This document shows positions 24,970-34,518 of a stretch of 64,000 nt of DNA, one piece after another. This stretch comes from Bryobacterales bacterium (GTDB lineage: Bacteria; Acidobacteriota; Terriglobia; Bryobacterales; Bryobacteraceae), in assembly GCA_003170915.1 (NCBI GenBank), contig PMYB01000053.1:87921-151920 (forward strand), read 5' to 3'. Positions within the stretch are counted from its first letter, which is position 1. Each line of letters begins with the position of its first letter. Under the pieces are notes generated by a model that saw only the letters and a program-made list of their open reading frames with translations, was not told where the DNA came from and searched no databases. The translations under genes were made by a program, and so were the position numbers.

Positions 24970-26271
24970 CTACTTCAGCTTGCTCAAAATTCGGTCCTCG
25001 ATCCAGTGTTCGTCCCACCACTCGCGCGGGTTCACCTGCACGCCGTCGATCTGCATGCTGAAATGCACGTGGACGCCGCCCGCTAACCCCGTCGAGCCGG
25101 CAATGCCCATGGTTTGCCCTTTCTTGACCATGTCATCTACCTTCACATCGATGCGGCTCAGGTGCCCGTAAATGGATTGCAGCGCATAACCGTGGTCCAC
25201 CACGATGCAGTTTCCGTAGATGCCCAGGTCGGAGGCCCACGCCACGCGTCCGTCGTTGGTGGCATTCACCGGTTCATTCTGCACGTCGGAGAGATCGAAG
25301 CCCAGGTGTACCTGCTGGTCTATCTGCCTGCCGTGGTAGATGTACTTGCGGACGTCCGCGAACATCGACTCTTCCTTGCCCCAGTGAACGAACGGCCCGT
25401 TCCACAAGACCTTCTCTTCGGTCTTGAAACGGAGATCGGCAAGCTGCTGGTTGTTCTGGCGCCGCATCTCGCCGTTGATCTTGAGGAAACGCGAGAGCAG
25501 GTCCGGTCCGGGTGCCAGCGTGCCCGTGGGGTCCACCGAGTTGACCAGCTTTTCCATGAGGGCGTCGTCGATCGGAAAATCGCGCAGGCGAAATTTCTTG
25601 GGGAATAGCTTGAACCAGAAGCGTGCGATGGCTTCCGTGCCCGCCAGGTTTCGCGCGTAGACCACCGGCGTCACGTCGGGCGGCAGGTCCCACGGATAGG
25701 CGAACATGGCAAAGCGCTGGTCCGCGTGCCCCGGCAAAGGGAAGCTGCGAAATGTGTATTTGCCGACCCTCACGCCGGCTTCGCTCCACGAGCCGCTGGG
25801 GGTGAAGGTCACCAGTTCCATGCCGCCCCCGTTGATATAGTGTTGCGCGTTGTCGGCAATCACGCGCGGCGCGGTGAGCACCACGGTGACATCGTAAGAA
25901 GCTGTGTCCGTGCTGCCGCGGAAGTCGTCGGAGACGGCTTCCACCACCAACTGCGCCTTGCCTTCCTTCAGGTTCGGCGCTTTGTTCTTGCCCGCCTCGA
26001 ACGCCATGGTTCGGGCGGGCTCATGCCGCCGCCACCACCAGCGGTGCGCGGGCGCGCTCTGCTCGAAGAGCAGATAGCGCTGGCCATTCTGCTCCGCGTA
26101 CGCGCTGAAGCGGCGCACGCCGTGAGGGTTCGCTATCCGCACCGCGACGGGTGTGCGAATCCCGATGATCTTCACCGGGGCAGCCAGGCTCAAAACCGTG
26201 TGGGTGGACATCACCAGCAGCCCGGCTGTCGCCGCCACCGCCAGCAGGATTACCGCTAGAATCGCTTTCAC
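24970..26271 (-). CDS. M23 (LytM-type) peptidase domain protein, membrane-anchored or secreted
   Basis: A 433-residue protein. A GTG start is chosen because it overlaps the stop of the upstream S9 gene (GTGA) and begins a hydrophobic leader (ILAVILLAVAATAGLLV); the track start lies inside the S9 gene. The large N-terminal region (30-300) is beta-rich and unrecognised. The C-terminal LytM domain has HLGFDLSD for the HxxxD zinc motif, YGHLS and HVHFSM for HxH. M23 enzymes cut peptidoglycan cross-bridges. Coupling to a secreted S9 peptidase suggests shared expression. Confidence 0.88.
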   Translation of the reverse strand: MKAILAVILLAVAATAGLLVMSTHTVLSLAAPVKIIGIRTPVAVRIANPHGVRRFSAYAEQNGQRYLLFEQSAPAHRWWWRRHEPARTMAFEAGKNKAPNLKEGKAQLVVEAVSDDFRGSTDTASYDVTVVLTAPRVIADNAQHYINGGGMELVTFTPSGSWSEAGVRVGKYTFRSFPLPGHADQRFAMFAYPWDLPPDVTPVVYARNLAGTEAIARFWFKLFPKKFRLRDFPIDDALMEKLVNSVDPTGTLAPGPDLLSRFLKINGEMRRQNNQQLADLRFKTEEKVLWNGPFVHWGKEESMFADVRKYIYHGRQIDQQVHLGFDLSDVQNEPVNATNDGRVAWASDLGIYGNCIVVDHGYALQSIYGHLSRIDVKVDDMVKKGQTMGIAGSTGLAGGVHVHFSMQIDGVQVNPREWWDEHWIEDRILSKLK

Positions 26272-28292
26272 TTTTTGACCCAGGAATCCATCCAGTCTAT
26301 GAAGGTCTTGTACCACAGCATGCTGTTCTGCGGCTTCAAGACCCAGTGGCCTTCATCGGGGAAGACCAGAAGTTTGGAAGGAACTTTCTGCATTTGTAGC
26401 GCGGTGAAGAGCTCCAGGCTCTGGTTGTACGGCACGCGGAAATCCAACTCGCCGCACACCACCAGAGTCGGCGTGTGAAAATCCGTGACGTACTTGTTGG
26501 GCGACCACTTGGCGGTGGTCTCCGGCTTGTCCCACGGCGTGCCGCCGAATTCCCACAACGGGAACCACAGCTCTTCGGTGGCGCCGAACTCGCTCTCCAG
26601 GTCGTACACTCCCGCGTGGGTGATGAGCGCCTTGAACCGCTGCGTATGGCCCAGTATCCAGTCGATCATGTAGCCGCCGTACGATCCGCCGGCAGCCGTC
26701 ATGCGGCTGGCATCGGCATACGGCATGTCGGTCACGATGTGGTCGGCTACCGCCATAATGTCGTCGAACGCGCGGCCGCCCCAGTCGCCGTTGATCTCGT
26801 CGATGAACTTCTGCCCGTAGCCCGTCGAGCCGCGCGGATTGGGCATCACCACCACGTAGCCGGCGGCGGCGAACACCTGCGCGTTCCAGCGATAGGTCCA
26901 ACTGTGGCCCCAGAATCCCTGGGGACCGCCGTGGATCAGCATCAGCACGGGGTACTTGCGGTCCGCCTGGAAGCCGTACGGCTTCACCACGAAACTTTGC
27001 ACGCGCGCGCCCTCCGCGCCATCCACCCAGAACTCCTCCAGCGGCGTGAGTTGGCAGGTGTTGAGGGTCTGGTCGTTGAGATGGGTGAGCGCCACCGGTG
27101 CGCCGCCCGCCGAGGCAGCGCGATAGATCTCCGCCGGCGAGACGCCGCTCTGCTGGGTGTAGACCATGGTCTTGCCGTCGCGCGTCAACTGCATGTCGTC
27201 CAGCTCGTTATCGCCGCTGGCCACCATGCGCGCGGCGCCGCCCGCCACCGGAATCAACTGGATGGCCTGGCGGCCGCGATCGTCGATGGTGAAGAACAAC
27301 CCGGTGGAGTCCGGCGCCCAGGTGAAGCTGTTGACCCAGCGGTCCAGGTTGTCGGTGAGGTTGGTGACGTTGCCGGTGCTGCGCTCCAGCACCAGCAGCC
27401 GCCAGCGGTCGCTCTCATATCCCGCGCGGAACTGCGCCCGCCACGCGATGTATTTGCCGTCCGGCGAATATCGCGGGTTGGTATCCGCGCCGGGAGTGTT
27501 GGTGATTTTGCGCGGCTGGCCGCCCGCAATCGAGACCGCGTACACATCCGAGTTGGTGCTGATGGCGGGCACGGCGTCGGCGTTCATCGAGTAGCAGACT
27601 TCCTGACCGTCCGGCGAAATGTCGTAATCGTCGGACCCGCCCAGCGAGAACGGCGGCACGTCGCGCGCGCCCGGCGTCAGGTCCCGCGGCGCGCCCCCCG
27701 TCGCCCCAACCACCAGCAGGTGGCTGCGCCGCTTGCCCTGCCACGCGGTCCAATGGCGGTAAAGCAGCTCGGTATAGATGCGCGCCTTGACCTTGCTGTT
27801 CTTCTCCGCGTCCAGGTTCTTCTTGTTGCAGACCTCGTCGGCGCCGCACTCCGGGTAGACGTCGCTGGTGAAGAGGAGGTTCTTGCCGTCGGGGGAGAAC
27901 AGCACGCCGCCGGCTTCGGTGGAAAGATTGGTGGCCTGCCGGGCGTCGCCCCCGTCTATATCCATCAGCCAGATCTGCGAAGATCCACCGCGGTCGGAGA
28001 TATACGCGATCCGCTTGGAATCGGGCGACCAGCGCGCGCGCTGGTTGGCTTCGCCGTCATGCGTGAGCTGGCGCGGGGCGCCGCCGGCGAGCGGCGCCAT
28101 CCAGATCTGCGACGGCTTCCTGTTCCCCGCGACGTCCACGGTCTGCACCGTGAACGTCACCCATCTGCCGTCGGGAGAAATCTGCGGATCGCTCATCCGC
28201 TTCAACTCCATCATGGCGGCGAAATCGAAAGGCTTCTTCTGCGCGAAAACGATCGCCGTCGAAGCCAGCGTGAGAATGAGCCAGCGGCGCAT
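26268..28292 (-). CDS. Secreted S9 family peptidase (acylaminoacyl-peptidase/DPP-like)
   Basis: A 674-residue serine peptidase. A signal peptide (LILTLASTAIVFAQ) is followed by a propeller built from repeated SPDG/WSPDS blades (about 30-400) and an alpha/beta-hydrolase domain with Ser537 in GGSYGGYM, Asp in GELDFRVP and His in DEGHWVLK. It is therefore complete. It differs from the other S9 enzyme at 3.9-6.9 kb, being 300 residues shorter. The ATG at 28292 begins the signal peptide. It heads the S9-M23 pair. Confidence 0.94.
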   Translation of the reverse strand: MRRWLILTLASTAIVFAQKKPFDFAAMMELKRMSDPQISPDGRWVTFTVQTVDVAGNRKPSQIWMAPLAGGAPRQLTHDGEANQRARWSPDSKRIAYISDRGGSSQIWLMDIDGGDARQATNLSTEAGGVLFSPDGKNLLFTSDVYPECGADEVCNKKNLDAEKNSKVKARIYTELLYRHWTAWQGKRRSHLLVVGATGGAPRDLTPGARDVPPFSLGGSDDYDISPDGQEVCYSMNADAVPAISTNSDVYAVSIAGGQPRKITNTPGADTNPRYSPDGKYIAWRAQFRAGYESDRWRLLVLERSTGNVTNLTDNLDRWVNSFTWAPDSTGLFFTIDDRGRQAIQLIPVAGGAARMVASGDNELDDMQLTRDGKTMVYTQQSGVSPAEIYRAASAGGAPVALTHLNDQTLNTCQLTPLEEFWVDGAEGARVQSFVVKPYGFQADRKYPVLMLIHGGPQGFWGHSWTYRWNAQVFAAAGYVVVMPNPRGSTGYGQKFIDEINGDWGGRAFDDIMAVADHIVTDMPYADASRMTAAGGSYGGYMIDWILGHTQRFKALITHAGVYDLESEFGATEELWFPLWEFGGTPWDKPETTAKWSPNKYVTDFHTPTLVVCGELDFRVPYNQSLELFTALQMQKVPSKLLVFPDEGHWVLKPQNSMLWYKTFIDWMDSWVKK

Positions 28293-28366
28293 ACATGACG
28301 ATTGTAACGCCCCACCCGGGGCAGGGACGATTCCCGGGCCGCGACGGCGCCGCCCTCGGTGCGACG

Positions 28367-28861
28367 CTAGTACTTCGAGCACACCCAAGCTTCAATCGCG
28401 CAATTCTTGCCGCCGGCTTTCTTGCATTCAACCAGAGCCCTTTGCTGCGCATTTTCTTTTAAGTAAGCTGTTCCCCACGTCGCGATATTGCCATCTGCGG
28501 CTACGGCACCGCATTCGTTCTCGAACCAGGCCATCAACTTGCACGCAGTGCCGCGTTTGGAACAACGGTCCGGGGCCTGCTTCTTCGCGCCACTCACGTC
28601 ATTCCAGTCATACGACCAGCCGGCGCCCTTATCCTTCGCGCTATATGCGATTGCGCCCCACCACCTTCGGCCCGAGCACCTTGCCTGGCACTTAGCCCTG
28701 AGTTCCTGGCAGAAATCAGCCTTGTTGCCAAAGTCAGCGCAGATGGGGCCTTCGCAATCGTACAAGCAGTCGCCGCCCACCGCGGAGGTTGGCCGGGAAG
28801 GCTTCATCCCAAGCGCCAAGATGACCAATAGGAGTATCAACGGTTTTGCAGGCTGTTTCAT
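28367..28861 (-). CDS. Secreted cysteine-rich DUF4189 protein
   Basis: A 164-residue protein with signal sequence (LILLLVILALGM), a cysteine-rich segment (CLYDCEGPICADF, CQELRAKCQARC) and a C-terminal DUF4189 domain (WGAIAYSAKDKGAGWSYDW, ENECGAVAADGN). The even spacing of cysteines suggests disulfides in the periplasm. DUF4189 proteins are small and poorly characterised. It lies between the S9 gene and a decayed amidohydrolase, and its codon use seems less GC-rich than its neighbours. Confidence 0.8.
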   Translation of the reverse strand: MKQPAKPLILLLVILALGMKPSRPTSAVGGDCLYDCEGPICADFGNKADFCQELRAKCQARCSGRRWWGAIAYSAKDKGAGWSYDWNDVSGAKKQAPDRCSKRGTACKLMAWFENECGAVAADGNIATWGTAYLKENAQQRALVECKKAGGKNCAIEAWVCSKY

Positions 28862-28941
28862 AAGTAGTCATCCGGGATTGCCGTTTTGGCCTTCCGACCG
28901 ATCCATTTTAAACCGAACCGCCTCCGCTTGTACCCGGCTTC

Positions 28942-29719
28942 CTAATACAGCCCCACGTTATCGATTTCGAGCCACGCCCCCGACCCCGCCGGCCCCGCCA
29001 CTTCGAACACCAGCGCGCGCCAGTCGCGTAAGTCCCCCAGCGCCGCGCCGCCCGCCCTGCGCCGCAGCGAGGCGAAAGGGATCTTGACTTTTCGCCATCC
29101 CGCCGACGTCGCAAACGGCGAGGCCAACGGATCGCCGCCGCGCGCGCGATGACTTCCCGCGCATCCGCGTCCAGCACCGCCAGCGCGCGCGGAGTCACCC
29201 GCGAAAGCTGGTGAGTTTCATAGACCGCCAGTGTGGGCACATAGGTGGTTCGTTTGGCCTTGAGAATCCCGATCAGTTCCTGGTCTACCGCGGCGTCGCC
29301 GATACCGTGCGCCAGCACGTCCACGCCGGCCCGCGCGGCGATCTTCGCCCCGTCCAAAGTCACCGTATGCGTCAGCACCTTGATGCCGGCGGCGTGCGCA
29401 TCCGCCACAATCGCCGAAAGCGTCTCCAGGTTCATGCTGGTCAGGTTGGGCGCAGTTCCGTAACGCCAGCCGTCGGTGAAGACTTTGATGACGTCCGGCT
29501 TGTAGGCCAGCAACGTTCGCATGGCGGCATGAGCCTGCTCCGCCGTGCTGGTTTCGAGCGTCATGAAATCGCCCCAGCCGCCTTCGGTCCCATGCCCCGC
29601 CGGGGTGCCGACGCGGGCGCGCCCGTCCCGTCAATCACTCGGGCGCCGCGAATGGCCACGACTCCTGGTTGCGCGGCCACCGCCTGCAAGAAAAACAGAA
29701 AGGCGAGAACCCGCTTCAT
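28942..29719 (-). pseudogene. Decayed secreted amidohydrolase with C-terminal CIA30-like domain
   Basis: Three pieces lie in order but in different frames. The first has a signal peptide and [16 protein letters not shown], the start of a metal-dependent amidohydrolase. The second begins at [17 protein letters not shown] and runs through [16 protein letters not shown] and [10 protein letters not shown] to VIARAAA. The third, [15 protein letters not shown] to [12 protein letters not shown], is the end of a CIA30/carbohydrate-binding-like domain. Large in-frame parts, including the metal HxH motif and the end of the catalytic domain, are missing. At least two deletions with frameshifts make this a pseudogene. 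Confidence 0.8.
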
Positions 29720-29725
29720 GAGGCC

Positions 29726-30667
29726 CTACTTCTCGATCCACGGAAGGTACGCCGCGCCGTAGAGTCCCGCTTCGTTGCCGAGCGTGGCCTGGGCGATGCG
29801 CGTCCCGGCCTTGGTGGCGCGGTAGGTGAAGGAGCGCTGCTCGACGGTCCGAAGCATTTGCGGCGCGAAGAATTCCCACGCCGGCAACATGCCGCCGCTC
29901 AGCAGATAGAGCGGGAAGTTGAACGCGTTCACCAGCGTGGCCAGCGCTATGCCCAGCGATTCACCCATCACGCGCCAGATGACGCGCGCTTTTTCGCCGG
30001 CTTCGTCGTCGCGGCTGGCGATATCGCACACATCCTTCGAGGTGAGATTCTCGCCGAGGTGCAGCATGTCCGCCATCGCCACCACCGCGGTAGCCGAAGC
30101 ATGTTTCTCCAGACAGCCCTGGTTGCCGCAGCCGCACGGATTGCCGTTCGGCACGACTGTCATGTGGCCCAGTTCACCGGCCATTCCCACGTAACCGCGC
30201 AACACTCGTCCGCCGGAGATGATGCCGCCGCCGATGCCGGTGCCCAGGGTCAGCAGCACCAGGTCGTCCACCTCGCGTCCCGCCCCCATCCATTTCTCGC
30301 CGAGCGCGGCGGCGTTGGCATCGTTTTCCAGAATCACCGGTGTGCCCAGACGGCGGCCGATCTCGTCGCGAACCGGGAAATTCTCGAGGTACGGCAAATT
30401 ATTCGAGCCGGTGATGAAGCCTTCCTGGATGCGGATGAAACCGGGCACTCCCACGCCGATGCCGGCCAGGCGCGTCGCACCGTGCCTCGCGCGCAACTTC
30501 TGGATCGCCGCAACGATATCCGACAGGACGGCTTCGCGTCCTTCGGTGAAGTTGGTGGCGCCGGAGGTTTTGTCGAGGATCTTGCCCGAGCGGTCGATGG
30601 CTGCCGCGCGTAGATTGGTCCCGCCGAGATCGAGTCCGATGGAATAGGCTGGCATATGAAACGGCAT
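29726..30667 (-). CDS. ROK family sugar kinase (glucokinase-like)
   Basis: A 313-residue ROK protein. The ATP loop is GLDLGGTNLRAAAID, the substrate/catalytic segment is ENDANAAALGE, and the zinc motif is CGCGNQGCLEKHAS; all are intact and there is no N-terminal DNA-binding domain, so it is a kinase rather than a repressor. The likely reaction is phosphorylation of glucose or a related hexose in the cytoplasm. Starts at 30667 or 30655 are both possible; the longer track ORF overlaps the upstream gene. Confidence 0.9.
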   Translation of the reverse strand: MPFHMPAYSIGLDLGGTNLRAAAIDRSGKILDKTSGATNFTEGREAVLSDIVAAIQKLRARHGATRLAGIGVGVPGFIRIQEGFITGSNNLPYLENFPVRDEIGRRLGTPVILENDANAAALGEKWMGAGREVDDLVLLTLGTGIGGGIISGGRVLRGYVGMAGELGHMTVVPNGNPCGCGNQGCLEKHASATAVVAMADMLHLGENLTSKDVCDIASRDDEAGEKARVIWRVMGESLGIALATLVNAFNFPLYLLSGGMLPAWEFFAPQMLRTVEQRSFTYRATKAGTRIAQATLGNEAGLYGAAYLPWIEK

Positions 30668-30693
30668 CATAGCACGACGGCCCTTTTCCCCAT

Positions 30694-31527
30694 TCACCGC
30701 CCCGCCGGCTGAGCCTCCGAGTACACCAGATCTCGAATTCGCAGATACCATTCCGCACCCAGGGTTTTGCGGGAGGGCAAGCCCTTCCGAAGCTTTTCCA
30801 GCGCCTCGGGTGAACCGGCGAGCGCCATGTCCTGGATGGCGTTTCGGCGAATGATATCGCGCACCGTAAGCGGCTGGACGGGTGTGGGATTGAACGCGCC
30901 GGAAATGTAGTCGTTGAGAACCGCTACGGCGGCGGCGTCCGCGCCCTCCTCGACTCGGGGCAGGGTCGCCGCCCGGCCCGGCTCCCGGCCGCCGGACCGG
31001 TTGGGGACGAGCGCCGGAATGACGCGCACCTCCATGGGCCGGACAATCCAGTAACCCACCTTCAATTGCGCTTCGAGACGGAAGCGGCCGGGGTTGGCCT
31101 CGGGTGGAATCCAGACATCCAGCAGGTACACGCGCGTGTTCTGTCCGGGGATGTCCTCGTCGGGATCGGGCATGGCGCCGAAATCCGGGAGCCGGTGCAA
31201 TTCGGCCAGAGTATCGGGTATCCAGCCACCGCCCGTCTTCACGAAATGCTCCTTGTACAAGGCCACGCGGCAGGCGTTCAACGGGTTGGACACGATGTAA
31301 AGGAGGTAGTTGCTGTTGGGTGGAACCGAGACCACGACATGAAAGGATGCGTAGCCGTTGCGCGCGGCGGCTGGCGAAAGAATCTCGCGAGGATGTTCCG
31401 CCCGGTCGATGGCGACGACGTTCCCAAACGGGTCCACCCGCTGAAACTCGGAATAGATCTCCAGCGATTGCGCGCGCAGCGCAGTGGCGGCGAGCGCGCC
31501 AATCAGGGTCGGAACGCCGATTCGCAT
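30694..31527 (-). CDS. Secreted hypothetical protein
   Basis: A 277-residue protein with a signal peptide (GVPTLIGALAATALRAQ). The centre holds VVVSVPPNSNYLLYIVSNP, HRLPDFGAMPDPDEDIPGQ and VYLLDVWIPPEANPGRFRLE, which suggests a beta-sandwich binding domain, followed by an Ala/Arg-rich helical tail. No catalytic motif. It lies next to the ROK kinase on the same strand and diverges from a secreted esterase. Family not recognised. Confidence 0.65.
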   Translation of the reverse strand: MRIGVPTLIGALAATALRAQSLEIYSEFQRVDPFGNVVAIDRAEHPREILSPAAARNGYASFHVVVSVPPNSNYLLYIVSNPLNACRVALYKEHFVKTGGGWIPDTLAELHRLPDFGAMPDPDEDIPGQNTRVYLLDVWIPPEANPGRFRLEAQLKVGYWIVRPMEVRVIPALVPNRSGGREPGRAATLPRVEEGADAAAVAVLNDYISGAFNPTPVQPLTVRDIIRRNAIQDMALAGSPEALEKLRKGLPSRKTLGAEWYLRIRDLVYSEAQPAGR

Positions 31528-31628
31528 GGACCGTGCATTTAGCATACCGCGCGCATTAAACCCGGGGACAGACGGAACGTTTTCCGGTTTCCGGCGCGGG
31601 TTAGACTTGATAGGAAAGCGTAAACCTC

Positions 31629-33212
31629 ATGACCCGATCTGCCTGCTGCCTGATTGCCATCTTTGCCGCCTGCTGCTGCGCCCCGGCGGCGCCCAGATTT
31701 GAAGTTTCGTTTCCCGCCTCCGCGCACTCCGAACCGATTACCGGCCGGGTGTTCGTAATCCTTTCCCACAGCGAGACGCAGGAGCCGCGGTTGCAGGCCG
31801 GCGGCTGGCGATCGGCGGGATTGCTCTTCGGCGTGGACGTCGATCAGCTCCGGCCCGGACAGTGGGCGGTGATCGGCGAAAGCACCCTGGGCTATCCGGC
31901 CAACAGCCTCAAGGACGTTGCCACGGGCGACTACTATGCGCAGGCGGCGATCGACGTCTACACCCGGTTCAACCGCGCCGACGGTCATACCATTTGGGCG
32001 CACATGGATCAGTGGGAAGGGCAGCAGTTCAATCGCTCGCCCGGAAACCTGTACAGCCAGACCCAGCGCGTGCACTTCGACCCCTCGCGAGGCGGCGCCA
32101 TCACGCTGGAGCTGACGAAAGTGGTCCCGCCCGTGGAGGCGCCGCCGGACACCCAGTGGGTGAAGCGCGTCAAGATCCAGAGCAACCTGCTGAGCCAGTT
32201 CTGGGGCCACGCCATGTACCTGGGCGCCACCGTGCTGCTGCCCAAGGGATACGACGAACATCCCGCGGAACGATACCCGGTCATCTACAGCCAGGGTCAT
32301 TTCGGCCTGATGGCGCCCTTCGGCTTCAGCGATCGCCAGACCGGGGATTTTGCGCAGCAGTGGATGTCGAATGATTTTCCACGCGCGATCGCCGTGACCT
32401 TCCAACACCCCACGCCGTACTTCGACGACTCCTACGCGGTGAACTCGGCGAACAACGGCCCCTACGGCGACGCGCTCCTTCAGGAGCTCGTCCCGTACCT
32501 CGAGGAACACTTCCGCATGATCCGCGAGCCGCGCGCCCGGACGCTCACGGGCGGGTCCACGGGCGGATGGGAATCGCTGGCGCTGCAGGTGCTCCATCCG
32601 GACTTCTTCAACGGCACGTGGACTTTCTTCCCCGACCCGGTGGACTTCCGCCGCTATCAGCTTGTGAACATCTACGAGGATGACAATGCCTTCCAGGCGC
32701 CGGGGTTCGAATATGCGATTCCGGAGCGGCCCATGATGCGCACCGCGGAAGGACAAGTCACGGTGACCATGCGCGGCATGAGCCAGCTCGAGGAAGTGCT
32801 GGGCAGCAAGGCCCGCTCGTGCCAGCAGCTCGAGGCCTGGGAAGCGGTGTATGGGCCGGTGGGGCCGGATGGGTATCCGCGCCCGCTGTGGGACAAGCGA
32901 ACCGGCAAGATCGACCGTGAAGTGGCCAACTACATGCGCGACCACGGTTATGACCTGGGCGCTTACATGAAAAAGAACTGGGACAGCCTGGGCCCGCGGC
33001 TCAAGGGCAAACTGCACCTATATTGCGGTGACATGGATAACTACTATCTCAACCTGGCGGTCTACTTACTGGAAGACTTCCTAAAGACCACCAATGCGGG
33101 CGCCACTTTCGATTACGGCCGGCCGATGAAGGGCCACGGCTGGCATCCCGACAGCAACGCCGCCCTGGTGAAGACGATGGCGGCCCAAATGCAGAGCGGG
33201 GCAGCGCGGTAG
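31629..33212 (+). CDS. Secreted alpha/beta-hydrolase, putative esterase
   Basis: A 527-residue protein with a signal peptide (CCLIAIFAACCCAPAAP), a beta-rich N-terminal domain (about 25-190) and an esterase-D/feruloyl-esterase-like catalytic domain. The nucleophile is Ser310 in GGSTGGWES, and a likely catalytic His lies near the end in KGHGWHPD. YPVIYSQGHFG is the usual strand before the oxyanion region. The substrate is unknown; carbohydrate ester or small ester hydrolysis is typical of this group. Confidence 0.85.
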   Translation: MTRSACCLIAIFAACCCAPAAPRFEVSFPASAHSEPITGRVFVILSHSETQEPRLQAGGWRSAGLLFGVDVDQLRPGQWAVIGESTLGYPANSLKDVATGDYYAQAAIDVYTRFNRADGHTIWAHMDQWEGQQFNRSPGNLYSQTQRVHFDPSRGGAITLELTKVVPPVEAPPDTQWVKRVKIQSNLLSQFWGHAMYLGATVLLPKGYDEHPAERYPVIYSQGHFGLMAPFGFSDRQTGDFAQQWMSNDFPRAIAVTFQHPTPYFDDSYAVNSANNGPYGDALLQELVPYLEEHFRMIREPRARTLTGGSTGGWESLALQVLHPDFFNGTWTFFPDPVDFRRYQLVNIYEDDNAFQAPGFEYAIPERPMMRTAEGQVTVTMRGMSQLEEVLGSKARSCQQLEAWEAVYGPVGPDGYPRPLWDKRTGKIDREVANYMRDHGYDLGAYMKKNWDSLGPRLKGKLHLYCGDMDNYYLNLAVYLLEDFLKTTNAGATFDYGRPMKGHGWHPDSNAALVKTMAAQMQSGAAR

Positions 33213-33221
33213 GGTCCGTTT

Positions 33222-34436
33222 CTACGCCAGCAGTTCCTGGGCGCGGATGAGCCGGTCGGCCACCCTGACTCCGTTGGGGCAGCGGACCGAGCACTCCGAG
33301 CAATCGCCGCAACGCAGCGCCCGGACCTCTTTCGGTAGGGCGGAAAAGCTTCTCTGGGCCAGTGGAAAATCGCCGTAGAAGTCCGCGTAGGCCAGGATGC
33401 GAAGCTGGTCCGGGACCGGCATGCCCTTGGGGCACTGGCCACGGCAGCTATAGCACATGCGACAGTAGTAGGGGCGGATCTCCTCACTGCGCGCCGAGAG
33501 CAGCCTCTCATCTTCGGCGGTGAACTTCTCGCTGAGGGCCCTGAGGTTCATCTCCAGCATCTCAATATCCCGAACGCCCGGAATGGTGGTGGCCACCGTG
33601 GGGTTTCGGAGCACCCACTTGAGCGCTGGGAGGGGATTCTTGATGGCCGCCGGCCTCGGGGGCATGCCGCCGCGCGCCTGCGCGCCAACGCCGCCGCCTC
33701 CGGGACCGCGTCCCGGTGCGCGCCCAGCCGTCATGGCCGAAAAATCGGGCAACACGCCGCCGTTCGCGGCCATGACTTTCATGGCCGTCAGGCCGATTCC
33801 CGCCTTGCTCAATTTGGCGATGGCCGCTTCCCTCCCCGTGCCCATGGTGAAGTTGTAGGTGAAGGTGACCGCGTCGATGTTGCCGGCTTTCACAAAGTGG
33901 TCCGCCATGAGGTCGAGGTCGTGGGTGCTGACGCCGAAGAAGCGGATCTTCCCCTGCTTCTTGGCCTCGTTGCCGGCTTCGAGCAACTCGTCCGGAACCT
34001 CCTCGGGCTTGCTCTTGGCATGGAGCAGCCAGATATCGATCCGGTCGGTCGCCAGGTTCTTCAGGCTGTCCTCGAGGTCCGCCATGAAGACTCCCCGGGT
34101 CTTGGCGGGGGTCTTACTGACCACGATCACCTTGTCCCGCGGCACGCCTTTGAGGCCGGTAGTGAGCAGGCGCTCGCTGTTGCCGTTGGAGTAATCGTTC
34201 GCGGTATCGAAGTAGTTGATACCCAGGTCAACGGCCCGGGCGATGACGGAGGGATCGGGCGTGAAACCGACGCCCACCCCGACCGGGCAAACCTTCAGTC
34301 CCGTTTTTCCCAAGGTTCGATATGGAATAGACGATGGCGGCTGAAACGCGGCACCGGGGCGAGATCCCGCGAGCCCGATGGCAGGGAGGGTCAGCCCCAC
34401 TCGGAGAAAGTTTCTGCGTGAAGAATCCGGCTTCAT
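33222..34436 (-). CDS. Tat-exported aldo/keto reductase with C-terminal 4Fe-4S domain
   Basis: A 404-residue protein. The N-terminus SRRNFLRVGLTLPAIGLAG is a twin-arginine signal. The aldo/keto-reductase barrel has the tetrad D77, Y82, K108 and H139 (FDTANDY, VVSKT, LLHAKS). The C-terminus has CRMCYSCRGQCPKGM and CGDCSECSVRCPNGV, suited to two iron-sulfur clusters. A Gly/Arg-rich loop (GRGPGGGGVGAQARGG) interrupts the barrel. Export of a cluster-bearing oxidoreductase through Tat fits. The ATG at 34436 begins the Tat signal. Confidence 0.9.
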   Translation of the reverse strand: MKPDSSRRNFLRVGLTLPAIGLAGSRPGAAFQPPSSIPYRTLGKTGLKVCPVGVGVGFTPDPSVIARAVDLGINYFDTANDYSNGNSERLLTTGLKGVPRDKVIVVSKTPAKTRGVFMADLEDSLKNLATDRIDIWLLHAKSKPEEVPDELLEAGNEAKKQGKIRFFGVSTHDLDLMADHFVKAGNIDAVTFTYNFTMGTGREAAIAKLSKAGIGLTAMKVMAANGGVLPDFSAMTAGRAPGRGPGGGGVGAQARGGMPPRPAAIKNPLPALKWVLRNPTVATTIPGVRDIEMLEMNLRALSEKFTAEDERLLSARSEEIRPYYCRMCYSCRGQCPKGMPVPDQLRILAYADFYGDFPLAQRSFSALPKEVRALRCGDCSECSVRCPNGVRVADRLIRAQELLA

Positions 34437-34518
34437 ACTGCCTCGATAGTAACGCCTTTCGGGACCCAAACGACGAAAACTTTTCCCCGCGGATGGGCAA
34501 GCTAAAAGCATGCCCCAC

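Noticed and set aside
26475-28298. 607-codon plus-strand ORF
   Set aside because: Antisense shadow of the second S9 peptidase.
31539-33017. 492-codon minus-strand ORF
   Set aside because: Opposite the esterase gene, which has a signal peptide and catalytic serine; shadow.
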